64,000 nt of DNA from Treponema sp. Marseille-Q3903 (GTDB lineage Bacteria > Spirochaetota > Spirochaetia > Treponematales > Treponemataceae), in NCBI RefSeq assembly GCF_014334335.1, contig NZ_JACSEU010000001.1, forward strand, positions 1,984,001 through 2,048,000, read 5' to 3'. Shown piece by piece: positions 44,487-53,823 of this stretch; positions within the stretch are counted from its first letter, which is position 1; each line of letters begins with the position of its first letter. Below the pieces are notes generated by a model. The model had not been told where the DNA came from and searched no databases. It saw only the letters and a program-made list of their open reading frames with translations. The position numbers and the translations under genes were made by a program.

Positions 44487-46886
44487 CTATTTTATCCCAA
44501 GTGCGATTTCCAAAACTTCATGGACATCGCTGACCGGTATAAACTTAATTCCAGCTTTTACGTGTTCAGGAATTTCTGTCAAATCACGTTCATTAGCCTT
44601 TGGAATAATGATTGTCTTTATATTGTTTCTCCTTGCAGCGACAGTCTTTTCTCGCAACCCACCGATCGGCAAAACCTGCCCTGTTAAAGAGAGCTCGCCT
44701 GTCATTGCAAGATGAGCTTTGATTTTTTTACCGGTAAACAACGATACAAAAGTTGTAGCCATTGTGATTCCGGCGCTTGGACCGTCTTTTGGAGTTGAAC
44801 CTTCAGGGATGTGAAGATGAACGATGTTTTCATCAAACCACTTTGATTTTTTTTTGCCGTTATCAAGGGCAAACTTACGAGACCAGTTGAAAGCGATCTG
44901 ACTAGATTCTTTCATCACGTCTCCCATCTGACCTGTGAGGACAAGTCCGCCTTTTCCTGCAAAGTGAGTCGATTCAATTAAAAGAGTGTCGCCTCCCATG
45001 CTCGTCCATGCAAGTCCGATTGCAGTTCCCGGCACTTTTGCTTCTTTTAGTTGGCTCTCATCAAAATCGGGTTTTCCAAGATACTTAAAAAGATCTTGAG
45101 AATCTACAGTAATCAATATTTTTGAATAGTCTTTATCACCATCAGACGGCTTTGACTCGTTATCTGTCAGCATTTCAGTTACTATTTTGCGGTGAATCTT
45201 GTCTACCATTTTTTCGTAATTGCGAACGCCGGCTTCTCTCGCGTATTCTTCTGCAATTTCAAGAAGCGCATTTTTTGTGTATTTCACCTGATTTTTCTTC
45301 AAACCGTTTTTTTTCAAGTTTTTTGGAATAATATATTTTTTTGCAATTTCGATTTTTTCCTGATCAATGTAGCCGCTCAGATGAATGATTTCGGCTCGGT
45401 CGAGTAAAGGAGCTGGAATGGAATCTAGCGAGTTTGCTGTCAAAATAAAAAATACATTTGAAACATCAAACGGTAAATCAAGATAGTTGTCCCGGAATGA
45501 AACATTTTGTTCAGGGTCAAGGACTTCGAGCAATGCAGAAGCAGGGTCTCCATTGTGGCTGGAACCCATCTTGTCTACCTCGTCTATCATAAAAACAGGA
45601 GTGTTGCTCTTTGTGATTTTCAATCCTTGAATTATCTTCCCCGGCATTGCCCCAATGTAAGTTCGCCTGTGACCTTTTATTTCAGCTTCATCTCTCATGC
45701 CTCCCACAGAAAATCTGTAAAAAGGCTTGTTCATCGCATTTGCAATAGAACGACCGACAGACGTTTTTCCAACACCAGGAGGCCCTACTAAGAGCAGAAT
45801 TGAACCTTTGCTGTCGCCTTTCATCTTTCTGACTGCAAGATATTCGATGATTCGTTTTTTGACATCATCAAGCCCATAGTGATCATCTTCAAGAACTTTT
45901 TTTGCACGAGCAAGCTCGTAATTATCTATGGCAGGCTCTTTCCATGGCAACTGAGTTACGAGCTCCAGAAAATTGCGCGTTCCAATATACTCAGAAGAAT
46001 TCGGATCCATCAGATTAAATTTTTCAAGTTCGCTGTAAACTGTTTCTTTTATTTCTCCTTCAAAATTAAACGAATCAATCTTCTTTTTATATTTAAGATA
46101 ATCAGTATCATTTCCATCGGGAGTTTCGCCGAGTTCTTCCTGAATAGCTTTCATTTCTTCGCGGAGAAAATATTCACGTTGATTCTTTTCGATTTTTTCA
46201 TTCAGCTCGTTCTGAATCTTTTTTTGGACACGCAAAAGTTCCTGTTCCTTTTTGATATAGACAAGCACTTGCTCCATTCGCTGGCGAACGTTTGTAGTCT
46301 CCAAAATCTTCTGCTGTTCTGATTTATCTATATTCAAAATTGAAGCAATAAAATCTGCGATTTTTCCGGGATTATCGATATTGACCATGTTTAGCCGCAT
46401 CTCTTCGCTGAACAACGGATTATTTTCGCTGATTTCTTTCATCTCGCTTATCAGAGCACGGGTGAGCGCTTTTACTTCAAAAGTCGACGCTTCATCATCA
46501 TCAAGATAATCGACAGCTACAGCCATCGGTGAAGAATTGTGAAGCGATTTTCTGATTCTAAATCTTTTCACAGTAGATATGAAAAGGTTTACTCCGCCAT
46601 CAGGAAGATTGACCTTTTTTATTATATGAGCGACAGTTCCAACTTTGTACAAGTCTTTGACAGTCAGATTTTCAGAATCATTTTTTGCCATAACGATTCC
46701 GACAAACCCGTCTTTCCCGTATGCTTCTTCCGCAACATGCACATCGTCATTTGAACTTATCATCAGCGGCGTAAAAATTCCGGGAAATATCGGACGCCCT
46801 TGCAAAGGGATAATCGTGAGTTTATTTGGCAAAATCTGTTCTGCCGGTATTATTGAGTTTTCTTTATTTTCGTTAGTATCGTTCAT
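44487..46886 (-). CDS. lon: ATP-dependent protease Lon
   Basis: A 799-residue LonA: N-terminal substrate domain (LTIIPLQGRPIFPGIF), coiled coil, AAA module with GPPGVGKTSVG, Walker B VFMIDEVDKMG, sensor region, and C-terminal Ser-Lys protease with PKDGPSAGITM and a Lys in the following KIKAHLAMTGE stretch. It degrades damaged and regulatory proteins. A -35/-10 pair (TTGCCG/TATATT) ends 7 nt before the ATG and no ribosome site is visible. Convergent with the esterase gene, 75 bp apart. Confidence 0.96.
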   Translation of the reverse strand: MNDTNENKENSIIPAEQILPNKLTIIPLQGRPIFPGIFTPLMISSNDDVHVAEEAYGKDGFVGIVMAKNDSENLTVKDLYKVGTVAHIIKKVNLPDGGVNLFISTVKRFRIRKSLHNSSPMAVAVDYLDDDEASTFEVKALTRALISEMKEISENNPLFSEEMRLNMVNIDNPGKIADFIASILNIDKSEQQKILETTNVRQRMEQVLVYIKKEQELLRVQKKIQNELNEKIEKNQREYFLREEMKAIQEELGETPDGNDTDYLKYKKKIDSFNFEGEIKETVYSELEKFNLMDPNSSEYIGTRNFLELVTQLPWKEPAIDNYELARAKKVLEDDHYGLDDVKKRIIEYLAVRKMKGDSKGSILLLVGPPGVGKTSVGRSIANAMNKPFYRFSVGGMRDEAEIKGHRRTYIGAMPGKIIQGLKITKSNTPVFMIDEVDKMGSSHNGDPASALLEVLDPEQNVSFRDNYLDLPFDVSNVFFILTANSLDSIPAPLLDRAEIIHLSGYIDQEKIEIAKKYIIPKNLKKNGLKKNQVKYTKNALLEIAEEYAREAGVRNYEKMVDKIHRKIVTEMLTDNESKPSDGDKDYSKILITVDSQDLFKYLGKPDFDESQLKEAKVPGTAIGLAWTSMGGDTLLIESTHFAGKGGLVLTGQMGDVMKESSQIAFNWSRKFALDNGKKKSKWFDENIVHLHIPEGSTPKDGPSAGITMATTFVSLFTGKKIKAHLAMTGELSLTGQVLPIGGLREKTVAARRNNIKTIIIPKANERDLTEIPEHVKAGIKFIPVSDVHEVLEIALGIK

Positions 46887-46893
46887 ACAATTA

Positions 46894-46923
46894 AATATAA
46901 CAACAAAAGCGGGAAAACGGCAA
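46894..46923 (-). promoter_or_regulatory. Promoter of lon, predicts leaderless mRNA
   Basis: Minus strand TTGCCG (46923-46918), 18-nt spacer, TATATT (46899-46894), then TAATTGT and the ATG at 46886. Confidence 0.5.
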
Positions 46924-46938
46924 ATATTTAGAATCGCG

Positions 46939-46973
46939 AAAAAAAATACCTTCGAATTGCTTCAAAGGTATTT
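46939..46973 (-). terminator. Intrinsic terminator after the PspC operon
   Basis: Minus strand AAATACCTT and AAGGTATTT (46973-46965 and 46952-46944) enclose a 12-nt loop and are followed by T residues. The 46974-47093 stretch before it is A+T-rich with short GCGC/TTCAGCG and AATTTCCGTG repeats but no gene. Confidence 0.7.
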
Positions 46974-47093
46974 CGGCATTTTTTTATGAAATTAAACGGA
47001 TTTTAGACTTGCGCTTCGGCAATTTCAGCGCGGGTTCAGCTGGTTCAGCGCAATTTATTTAGCAACGTAATTTCCGTGTAATTTCCGTGCAAT

Positions 47094-47444
47094 TTATTTA
47101 TCGAAGTATTTATCAAAATCTTCGTCCGAATGCATTTTTTTGTCGTTTTTTTTGTTTGTTCTGCTGCGGCTTCCAGATGATTTTGATTCATTTCCCGAAT
47201 ATCGATTCGCTCTCTTAAGTTTATCGATTTCTTCATCGCTCGCATTTTCAAAATCCTGTGCATCAGAATAAGGCATTACAACACATGCGATGATGTATGC
47301 AATAACACCAAGTCCATTGATGCAGGCAACAATCACCGCAACAATACGAACAATAGTTGCATCAATATTGAAATATTCAGCGATACCGCCGCATACTCCA
47401 TCAATCATTTTATTTTTTCTAGATTTGCATAAACGTTTAGCCAT
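47094..47444 (-). CDS. PspC-domain membrane protein
   Basis: A 116-residue protein from ATG 47444, with AGGAG 7 nt upstream. The PspC pattern KNKMIDGVCGGIAEYF is followed by one long hydrophobic helix (VAVIVACINGLGVIAYIIA) and a charged Ser/Lys-rich tail. PspC proteins act in envelope-stress responses. It follows a HAAS/DUF4097 protein and PadR in one minus-strand unit, the usual bacterial context. Confidence 0.85.
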   Translation of the reverse strand: MAKRLCKSRKNKMIDGVCGGIAEYFNIDATIVRIVAVIVACINGLGVIAYIIACVVMPYSDAQDFENASDEEIDKLKRANRYSGNESKSSGSRSRTNKKNDKKMHSDEDFDKYFDK

Positions 47445-47454
47445 TTTCACACTC

Positions 47455-48381
47455 CTATTTATTAAACCCTATTTTTACAGTTCCCATTCCAACATTTACA
47501 GAAAAATGATTTTCTCTTTCAGGCTGACTGATTTTCTGGGCAAAACCACTTCTTTTCTCTCCATCGAATTTAAAATCGCCAAGCCCAATTTTTGCATCAA
47601 ACGAGTAATCGGAAGCTTTTCCATCAAGTTTTAAGTTGATACTTCCCATCCCGCAGTCAATATTTGAAACACCTTTTATAGTTCCTTTGAATTTCAAGCT
47701 GCCCATTCCACATCTAAAATTGACCTTTCCGCCATATAGATTGGAAAGAACCACGCAGCCCGCCCCAACATCGATGTTTGCATACTTACTTTTCAAAACG
47801 ATGTCTTTTGCAGTAAAATTCCCAGCCCCCACAGAAAGCCTCACGCGTTCCAAGTCTGCATCAGATGGAATTGTCACTAAAATTCTCGGGACAATTCTAA
47901 ACCTCCTCTGATGGTTCCAAAAATTCAAGTTCAAGCGGCGTGTATTGCTGATAGTTAAAATACCATCTCCACTTAAATAGCAGTTCATAAAATCTTTTGA
48001 AATACCGCGCGTCTCAACAGCAAAGACATCACCCGGAATTGCAACGACATCGGCTGCACCAAAATTCATAAAAAGGCTGTTGACATTGTCTTTTGGAAAT
48101 TCAAAATAAAGCGATTCAAAACCTTCGTAATCATAATCATCTTTATCTTGATTTTCAGATTGCTCTGAGTTCTCTGTTTTATTCTTTACAAGTGCATTCG
48201 CAAACTTTTCACTTATTGTCTTTGCAAGTTCCGCAGGCTGCCCAAGCTCCCGAATAACTTTTTCATCATCATTCGCTTCTTCAAAATAATCTGAATAATA
48301 CTGAATCGCTTCCGCCTGTTCATCGGCGCTCAGTGCAAGCAGATTTTTTTTAAGCTCGCTCAAATATTCTTCCCTATTCAT
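47455..48381 (-). CDS. HAAS (DUF1700) plus DUF4097 beta-repeat protein
   Basis: From ATG 48381 (GGAG 6 nt upstream) a 308-residue protein. Residues 1-70 form a HAAS-type helical domain (NREEYLSELKKNLLALS, ELGQPAELAKTI), which binds PadR-like regulators in related systems. The rest is a DUF4097 beta-helix with repeated GxGxxxAKDIVL / GCGMGSIN patterns, similar to secreted or membrane-associated shape-sensing proteins. No transmembrane segment is clear. It lies between padR and pspC, and the 5' region overlaps no other gene when this start is used. Confidence 0.78.
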   Translation of the reverse strand: MNREEYLSELKKNLLALSADEQAEAIQYYSDYFEEANDDEKVIRELGQPAELAKTISEKFANALVKNKTENSEQSENQDKDDYDYEGFESLYFEFPKDNVNSLFMNFGAADVVAIPGDVFAVETRGISKDFMNCYLSGDGILTISNTRRLNLNFWNHQRRFRIVPRILVTIPSDADLERVRLSVGAGNFTAKDIVLKSKYANIDVGAGCVVLSNLYGGKVNFRCGMGSLKFKGTIKGVSNIDCGMGSINLKLDGKASDYSFDAKIGLGDFKFDGEKRSGFAQKISQPERENHFSVNVGMGTVKIGFNK

Positions 48382-48400
48382 CATAATCTCCAAAAATCGC

Positions 48401-48724
48401 TTAATTTTTATTTGAATTGACTCCCATAAGAATTTTGTCAATTTCCTTTCTAAAAGTACACCACTCTCTTCTGTATTTATCAAGCAGAATCATTCCATTT
48501 GAAGTGATTTTATAATACCTTCTGTTTCGCCCTTGAAACTCCATATCGTAAGTTTCAAGATAACCGTCTTTCTGAAGGCGACGCAAAACAGGGTAAAGCG
48601 TACTTTCCGACACATCCATAACTTCTCGGACATCCTGCGTTATTTTATAACCGTAAGTCCCTTCTATACTCACTACAGAAAGAACGACGGCATCTAACAA
48701 TGCAGAACCCGCAGTAAACATCAT
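48401..48724 (-). CDS. PadR-family transcription regulator
   Basis: A 107-residue winged-helix protein: LLDAVVLSVVSIEGTYGYKI, VSESTLYPVLRRLQKDGYLE, GRNRRYYKITSNG. This is the small PadR type without a long effector domain. AGGAGG-like GGAGG lies 5 nt before the ATG pair. It heads the padR-HAAS-pspC operon and probably represses it. A strong promoter lies 45 bp upstream and contains an A+T-rich inverted repeat that could be its operator. Confidence 0.85.
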   Translation of the reverse strand: MMFTAGSALLDAVVLSVVSIEGTYGYKITQDVREVMDVSESTLYPVLRRLQKDGYLETYDMEFQGRNRRYYKITSNGMILLDKYRREWCTFRKEIDKILMGVNSNKN

Positions 48725-48768
48725 TTAAGCCTCCATATCTTCTTCACAATAATATTATTTACATCAAC

Positions 48769-48797
48769 ATATTATATATAAAATAGTATTATGTCAA
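48769..48797 (-). promoter_or_regulatory. Promoter of the padR operon
   Basis: Minus strand TTGACA (48797-48792), 17-nt spacer, TAATAT (48774-48769). ATACTATTTTATATATAATAT in and next to the spacer is nearly palindromic. Confidence 0.7.
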
Positions 48798-48818
48798 TTA
48801 AAATATTGTTTTAAAATA

Positions 48819-48853
48819 AAAAAATATCCCGTAAATTAAACAGGATATTTTTT
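48819..48853 (-). terminator. Terminator after oadB
   Basis: Minus strand AAAAATATCC and GGATATTTTT pair across a 13-nt loop and run into T residues. It lies about 80 nt after the oadB stop. The symmetric A/T ends could make it work in both directions. Confidence 0.7.
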
Positions 48854-48934
48854 ATAAAACCGGAATATGCTTCGACGAGATTTTATTTCATAGAACCTCG
48901 CCAAATTTTGCAATGTTTCGATAAATTTTAAGCG

Positions 48935-50383
48935 CTACATTCCGTATGTAGAGATGAAAACTCCTGCTGCAATCGCAGTTCCGATTACTCCAGAAACATT
49001 TGGACCCATCGCGTGCATCAAAAGGAAGTTCGAAGGATCTTCAGACATTCCTACTTTATTTGAAACGCGGGCTGCCATCGGAACGGCAGAAACTCCGGCA
49101 GAACCGATGAGCGGATTTATCTTTTCTTTGAGGAAAAGGTTCATGATTTTTGCCATGATTAAACCGCCCATTGTTGCGATTGAAAATGCAACTAAGCCAA
49201 GCAGAATAATGCCGAGCGAGTTCAAATTCATAATTTTTTCAGGAGTCATCTGAGAGCCTACTCCAAGTGACAAAAGAATAGAAACAATATTCATCATTTC
49301 GTTTTCAAGTGTCTTAGAAAGACGCTGCACTACTCCGACTTCTTTTATAAAGTTTCCGAATGCAAGCATACCGATTAAAGGAGCTGCAGGCGGAAGCAAG
49401 AGAATTGTAACAACAAGCAATACTAACGGGAACAACACTTTTTCAGTTTTAGATACAGGTCTGAGCTGGCTCATTTTAATTCTGCGTTCTTTTTGAGAAG
49501 TCAAAAGCTTCATTATCGGCGGCTGAATCATCGGTACAAGAGCCATATATGAATACGCAGCAACAGCAATCACTGCCATCATCTCTGGAGCTAGTTTTCC
49601 AGATACGTATATGGAAGTAGGACCGTCTGCACCACCTATGATGGCGATCGCACAAGCTTGCTTCATGTTGTAGTCAATACCCGGGATAAAATTCATCAAT
49701 GCAACACCGAACAAAGTTGCAAATACTCCAAGCTGAGCAGCACCACCGAGCAATGCAGTCTTAGGATTTGCGATAAGTGGACCGAAGTCTGTCATAGCTC
49801 CAATTCCCATAAATATCAGCATTGGGAAGAATTCGTTTCCAACACCGGCAGAATATATTATATGAAGCATTCCGTCAGGACCATCTCCCATGCCGGCTCC
49901 AGGAATATTTACAAGGATTGTACCAAATCCAATCGGAATAAGAAGAAGTGGTTCAAATCCTTTTGCGGCTCCAAGGTAAACGATGAGAAAACCGATTGCG
50001 AGCATCAACAACCGCTGCCAACCTGGAACTGGATGAGCTGAAAGTTCTCTAGCTGTTTTTAAAGATTGTTCAGCTTTGATTATTTCCATCTGCTCTCGAA
50101 GCTCTTTTTCTTCTCGAACTTCTTCAGGAGATGGATTGTGAATCATCTTATAGATGCCGGTATTTTTTGCTACATTAGTAAAAAAACTCATGACATCTAT
50201 ATTTCTTATACCTTCAGAACCCTTGATAATTGTAGAACCGGCAGACTTTGCTCTTCTGCCGTTGTACGTTTTTGAAGCGCCACAACCTGCAAAAGAAAGA
50301 ACCGCAGCGATTGCTATCACGGCAAACGAAATCTTAAGAGCTTTGTTTACGCTCTTTTTATTGTTATTCAATTCTGTTTCCAT
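48935..50383 (-). CDS. oadB: Oxaloacetate decarboxylase, beta subunit (Na+ pump), with N-terminal extension
   Basis: A 482-residue membrane subunit that couples decarboxylation of the carboxybiotin carrier to Na+ export. The core from about residue 120 matches OadB/GcdB ([55 protein letters not shown]). Before it lie about 100 residues with a hydrophobic segment ending in LSFAGC, which looks like a lipobox, and a charged helical part. Whether that end is lipidated is unclear. It is the last gene of oadG-oadA-oadB, with 7 nt between oadA and oadB. Confidence 0.93.
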   Translation of the reverse strand: METELNNNKKSVNKALKISFAVIAIAAVLSFAGCGASKTYNGRRAKSAGSTIIKGSEGIRNIDVMSFFTNVAKNTGIYKMIHNPSPEEVREEKELREQMEIIKAEQSLKTARELSAHPVPGWQRLLMLAIGFLIVYLGAAKGFEPLLLIPIGFGTILVNIPGAGMGDGPDGMLHIIYSAGVGNEFFPMLIFMGIGAMTDFGPLIANPKTALLGGAAQLGVFATLFGVALMNFIPGIDYNMKQACAIAIIGGADGPTSIYVSGKLAPEMMAVIAVAAYSYMALVPMIQPPIMKLLTSQKERRIKMSQLRPVSKTEKVLFPLVLLVVTILLLPPAAPLIGMLAFGNFIKEVGVVQRLSKTLENEMMNIVSILLSLGVGSQMTPEKIMNLNSLGIILLGLVAFSIATMGGLIMAKIMNLFLKEKINPLIGSAGVSAVPMAARVSNKVGMSEDPSNFLLMHAMGPNVSGVIGTAIAAGVFISTYGM

Positions 50384-50390
50384 TTTTCAC

Positions 50391-52475
50391 CTACTGAATT
50401 TCTGCCAAAGTTGAGCCTTGAGCTATCTGAGAGCCTGTAGCAGCAACAAAATGAACTTTTCCGGCAGCACCGGCTTTGATTTCCAGCTCCATTTTCATTG
50501 ATTCAATGATAATGATTGTCGTATCAGGTTGAACTGAAGCACCTTCAGAAACTGCGTATTTTAACAATGTGCCCGCAACTGGAGCCGAAACTGCTTTACC
50601 TTTTCCGCTTGCAACAGGAGAAGCTGACGGAGCGGCAGCAGGAGCCGGTTTTGGAGCAGGCGCAACAGGAGCAGCCTGAACGACAGTTCCGCCGAGGTTA
50701 GCCAATGTTTGACCTGCTTGTATTTGAGCTCCCGGCTGTACGGCAAATGAAATTTTTCCATCAGCTGGAGCTTTTACTTCAAGTTCCATTTTCATTGATT
50801 CAATGATGATAACTGTGTCGCCTTTGTGAACTTGAGCACCTTCTGCAACAACATGTTTAAGCATCGTTCCGGCAACTGGAGCTTTGATTGCTTCCCCGCC
50901 TGATACAGAAACTGTAGTTGAAGGTTGAGCAATTGCAACAGGAGAAGAACCGGCAGCACCGAATGTTACGTTGTAGTTATTTCCGTTTACGTTGACGCTC
51001 ATGCTGTCGCCGGCAGGACCTGTAGTTACGTTGTAAGCAGTACCGTTTACAGTGATTGTATAAGAACCGCCTTTGTTTTCCTTTGCAGGAGCGGCTTCTT
51101 TTTTAGCAAAAGTTGCAGCAGCATCTACCGGACCGTTTGCACGGCTTGCAAAGAATTTTGGAGCAACGTTAGGGAACATAGCATAAGTGAGGACATCTTC
51201 ATCTGTTCCGTTACCGCCGTTCTTCTTTGATTCTTCAACCATTTTGTCCCATTCTGGAGCAATTTCATCAGCCGGACGACAAGTCACAACTTCTTTCATG
51301 CCGTTCTGTTCAAGAGCTTTTTTAACGAGTTCCTGATTAGGTTCAGCCGGTAATTTTCCGAATCTTCCGACAAGAAGATTTCTGAAGTCCTGTGTCATAA
51401 CTTTGTAAGGTCCCATCAGAACGTTCATAACAGCCTGAGTTCCGACAATCTGTGATGTTGGAGTTACAAGAGGAACATATCCGATATCTTTGTGCACACG
51501 CGGGAGCTCTGCGAGAACTTCGTCCATCTTGTCTCCTGCGTTCTGCTGTTTTAGCTGTGATTCGAGGTTTGAAAGCATTCCTCCAGGCACCTGAGAAAGG
51601 AGAATACGTGTATCGGCACCGAGGAATTTAGATTCAAGTGAAGAATAGTGAGTACGAATCTCTCTGAAATATGCAGCGAGTTCAAGCAAAGCCTTTGTGT
51701 CAAGCCCTGTATCCAAGTCTGTACCTTTCAACATTTCAACAACTGTTTCAGTAGGTGAATGCGATGTTCCCATAGACATAGACGAAATTGCAGTATCGAG
51801 CCAATCAGCTCCGGCTTCAGCACCTTTCAACAAAGTTGCAACAGAGAGACCTGTCGTAGCGTGAGAGTGAATCTCAACAGGAAGGTCAACTTTTGCTTTT
51901 ATTGCTTTTACCAAATCGTAAGCAGCGTAAGGTTTGAGCAATCCCGACATATCTTTTATACAGATTGAATCAGCTCCAAATTCAGCATAAGTTTTTGCAA
52001 GTTCTGCATATTTTTCAATTGTGTGATACGGAGTAACAGCGTAAGAAATAGCCATCTGTACGTGTTTTCCGGTTTTTTTTGCAGCTTTTGAAGCGCATTC
52101 CATATTGCGAGGATCGTTACATGCATCAAAAATACGAAAACAGTCGATACCGTTTTTAGCAGCAGCTTCAACAAATTTTCTTACAACGTCATCAGCATAG
52201 TGACGGTAGCCTAGCAAGTTCTGTGCACGAAGCAACATCATAATTTTTGAGTTAGGCATTGCCGCATGAAGCTTGCGAAGTCTTTCCCACGGATCTTCGT
52301 TCAAAAATCTGATACACGAGTCATAAGTCGCTCCGCCCCATCCTTCTACAAATTTATAACCGATTTTATCGAGCATAGGAGCTGCAGGAAGCATATCCGC
52401 AGTAGTCATACGTGTTGCGAGAAGACTCTGATGAGCATCTCTGATAACAAGTTCAGTAATTCCAACTTTAGCCAT
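50391..52475 (-). CDS. oadA: Oxaloacetate decarboxylase, alpha subunit, with two biotinyl domains
   Basis: Carboxyltransferase subunit of 694 residues: HMG-CoA-lyase-like barrel (VIRDAHQSLLATRM, FRIFDACND, EIHSHATTG), a helical conserved carboxylase region (PGGMLSNLESQL), then not one but two biotin carrier domains. Biotin Lys are in ESMKMELEV (Lys562) and ESMKMELEI (Lys661), joined by an Ala/Pro linker. Both copies look intact. Usual OadA has one biotinyl domain. It lies 17 nt after oadG and 7 nt before oadB. Confidence 0.95.
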   Translation of the reverse strand: MAKVGITELVIRDAHQSLLATRMTTADMLPAAPMLDKIGYKFVEGWGGATYDSCIRFLNEDPWERLRKLHAAMPNSKIMMLLRAQNLLGYRHYADDVVRKFVEAAAKNGIDCFRIFDACNDPRNMECASKAAKKTGKHVQMAISYAVTPYHTIEKYAELAKTYAEFGADSICIKDMSGLLKPYAAYDLVKAIKAKVDLPVEIHSHATTGLSVATLLKGAEAGADWLDTAISSMSMGTSHSPTETVVEMLKGTDLDTGLDTKALLELAAYFREIRTHYSSLESKFLGADTRILLSQVPGGMLSNLESQLKQQNAGDKMDEVLAELPRVHKDIGYVPLVTPTSQIVGTQAVMNVLMGPYKVMTQDFRNLLVGRFGKLPAEPNQELVKKALEQNGMKEVVTCRPADEIAPEWDKMVEESKKNGGNGTDEDVLTYAMFPNVAPKFFASRANGPVDAAATFAKKEAAPAKENKGGSYTITVNGTAYNVTTGPAGDSMSVNVNGNNYNVTFGAAGSSPVAIAQPSTTVSVSGGEAIKAPVAGTMLKHVVAEGAQVHKGDTVIIIESMKMELEVKAPADGKISFAVQPGAQIQAGQTLANLGGTVVQAAPVAPAPKPAPAAAPSASPVASGKGKAVSAPVAGTLLKYAVSEGASVQPDTTIIIIESMKMELEIKAGAAGKVHFVAATGSQIAQGSTLAEIQ

Positions 52476-52492
52476 ATTATATTCCCCTTAAA

Positions 52493-52744
52493 TTACGAGT
52501 TTAATGCCTTGTCATGCACGGCAGCTGCGATTACAGCAACTATTGAACCATCATTTCCAGCACTTGAGACTGGAGCCGAAGCCACCGGTGTGTCTTTTGA
52601 TTCTTCTTTATCAAGTTTAAATGCGTGTACAAAAATTTTAAGCAAATTCATACAGCAGATAAGAATGATGATAAAACCAAATACAACACCCATACCTAGC
52701 AATGTCAGAAGTCCACTCTGACCAAGCATTTCCGTAATTGTCAT
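52493..52744 (-). CDS. oadG: Oxaloacetate decarboxylase, gamma subunit
   Basis: An 83-residue single-span membrane protein: hydrophobic helix LLTLLGMGVVFGFIIILIC followed by a polar and Ala-rich tail, as in OadG, which anchors and stabilises the complex. It is first in the operon; a GAGGA ribosome site lies about 7 nt upstream. Confidence 0.85.
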   Translation of the reverse strand: MTITEMLGQSGLLTLLGMGVVFGFIIILICCMNLLKIFVHAFKLDKEESKDTPVASAPVSSAGNDGSIVAVIAAAVHDKALNS

Positions 52745-52772
52745 TTTTTATCCTCAAAAAAAATATTCCAAA

Positions 52773-52796
52773 AAAATCGGCATTTCCGCCGATTTT
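52773..52796 (-). promoter_or_regulatory. Terminator-like hairpin at the 5' end of the oad transcript
   Basis: Minus strand AAAATCGGC-ggaaat-GCCGATTTT followed by further T. It begins only about 3 nt after the predicted start, so it could be a stabilising 5' stem, or a very early attenuator. Confidence 0.6.
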
Positions 52797-52805
52797 AATA
52801 ATTTG

Positions 52806-52834
52806 ATTATATATAAACATTTTTTTTTATTCAA
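52806..52834 (-). promoter_or_regulatory. Promoter of oadGAB
   Basis: Minus strand TTGAAT (52834-52829), 17-nt spacer, TATAAT (52811-52806). Confidence 0.7.
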
Positions 52835-53060
52835 TTCACTTTTGCCGATGTCAAACAAATAGCCGTTTCCTATCAGACTTTTTCCGACACTTTTTTCATT
52901 CTATCTTCAAGCACACGTTTCCCTCATACGATTTCGGTTCTCTTTCAGTTTTCATTGTGTTTTGCTGAAAATCGTTTCAATCCATACGCTCCTATTTACC
53001 TTTTATTTGAAAAAAATATTTGATATAATAATTTTACGAAAATGTCATAAAAGGTTACGT

Positions 53061-53759
53061 ATGTATATAAAAGATTTCATTTTATTCGGATTGCTGCTTG
53101 CAATCATAGGATTATATATTTTTGCATGCATAAAAAAGAATGCATCGATAGAAAAGCTAACTTCAGTGCTTTTAATTCCTTTTTGCAGTTTTCTATGCAT
53201 TTCGATATTGGTCAATTATCTTCCTGATTCTTTTCATATAATAATCATTTCCGTCTTTGCGCTTTTATTTTCATCTGCGGCGGCTTTCTTTTTTATATTT
53301 GAAAAAACTGATGACAATAAAGCGTTTATCTATCGGCTGATTGGAATAGTTTCATTCACAATCTGTATATTATTCTGGCTCAATCTATATTCGACTATTT
53401 TCTATATATACAAAGTGCCAGAATGGCTGAACATATCAGCTGCATTTTTTTACTTTGTGACTGCAATAGCAATATGCGTTTTATGCGGAAAACAAAAGAT
53501 TTCTTATTATGCAATTTTTATTGTGATTTACATGACTGCGCTTTCGCTGAACCACTTTGTTTTTGTAGCGCTGTTCCTTGAACATTCCATCAGGACAGTT
53601 CCGCTAGCAGCAGGCTCCTTGTGCACAATTTCATTTGTGATTCTAGAATATATAAAATACACAAAAAAAGAATATAAAATAAGCAGAAAAATAGAATTCG
53701 TAATCCTCGCGGCTTCTCAATTTTTGATAGCCGGCTCAAACATCCTGATGATAAAATAA
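53061..53759 (+). CDS. Multi-span membrane protein of unknown function
   Basis: From ATG 53061 (AAAGG 7 nt upstream) a 232-residue protein with about seven or eight hydrophobic segments, basic loops (KKNASIEKL, KYTKKEYKISRK) and no enzymatic motif. The layout resembles the 7-helix sensory N-terminal module of some histidine kinases and diguanylate cyclases, but no output domain follows. Extended -10 TGA-TATAAT at about 53022. Not recognised. Convergent with dapB; 52835-53060 before it holds only the divergent promoters. Confidence 0.55.
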   Translation: MYIKDFILFGLLLAIIGLYIFACIKKNASIEKLTSVLLIPFCSFLCISILVNYLPDSFHIIIISVFALLFSSAAAFFFIFEKTDDNKAFIYRLIGIVSFTICILFWLNLYSTIFYIYKVPEWLNISAAFFYFVTAIAICVLCGKQKISYYAIFIVIYMTALSLNHFVFVALFLEHSIRTVPLAAGSLCTISFVILEYIKYTKKEYKISRKIEFVILAASQFLIAGSNILMIK

Positions 53760-53823
53760 TCAAAAAAAATATTTGAATAATTCTCGCTGCCTGATAATGC
53801 TAGATTTTTAGTTTGCACTTTTT

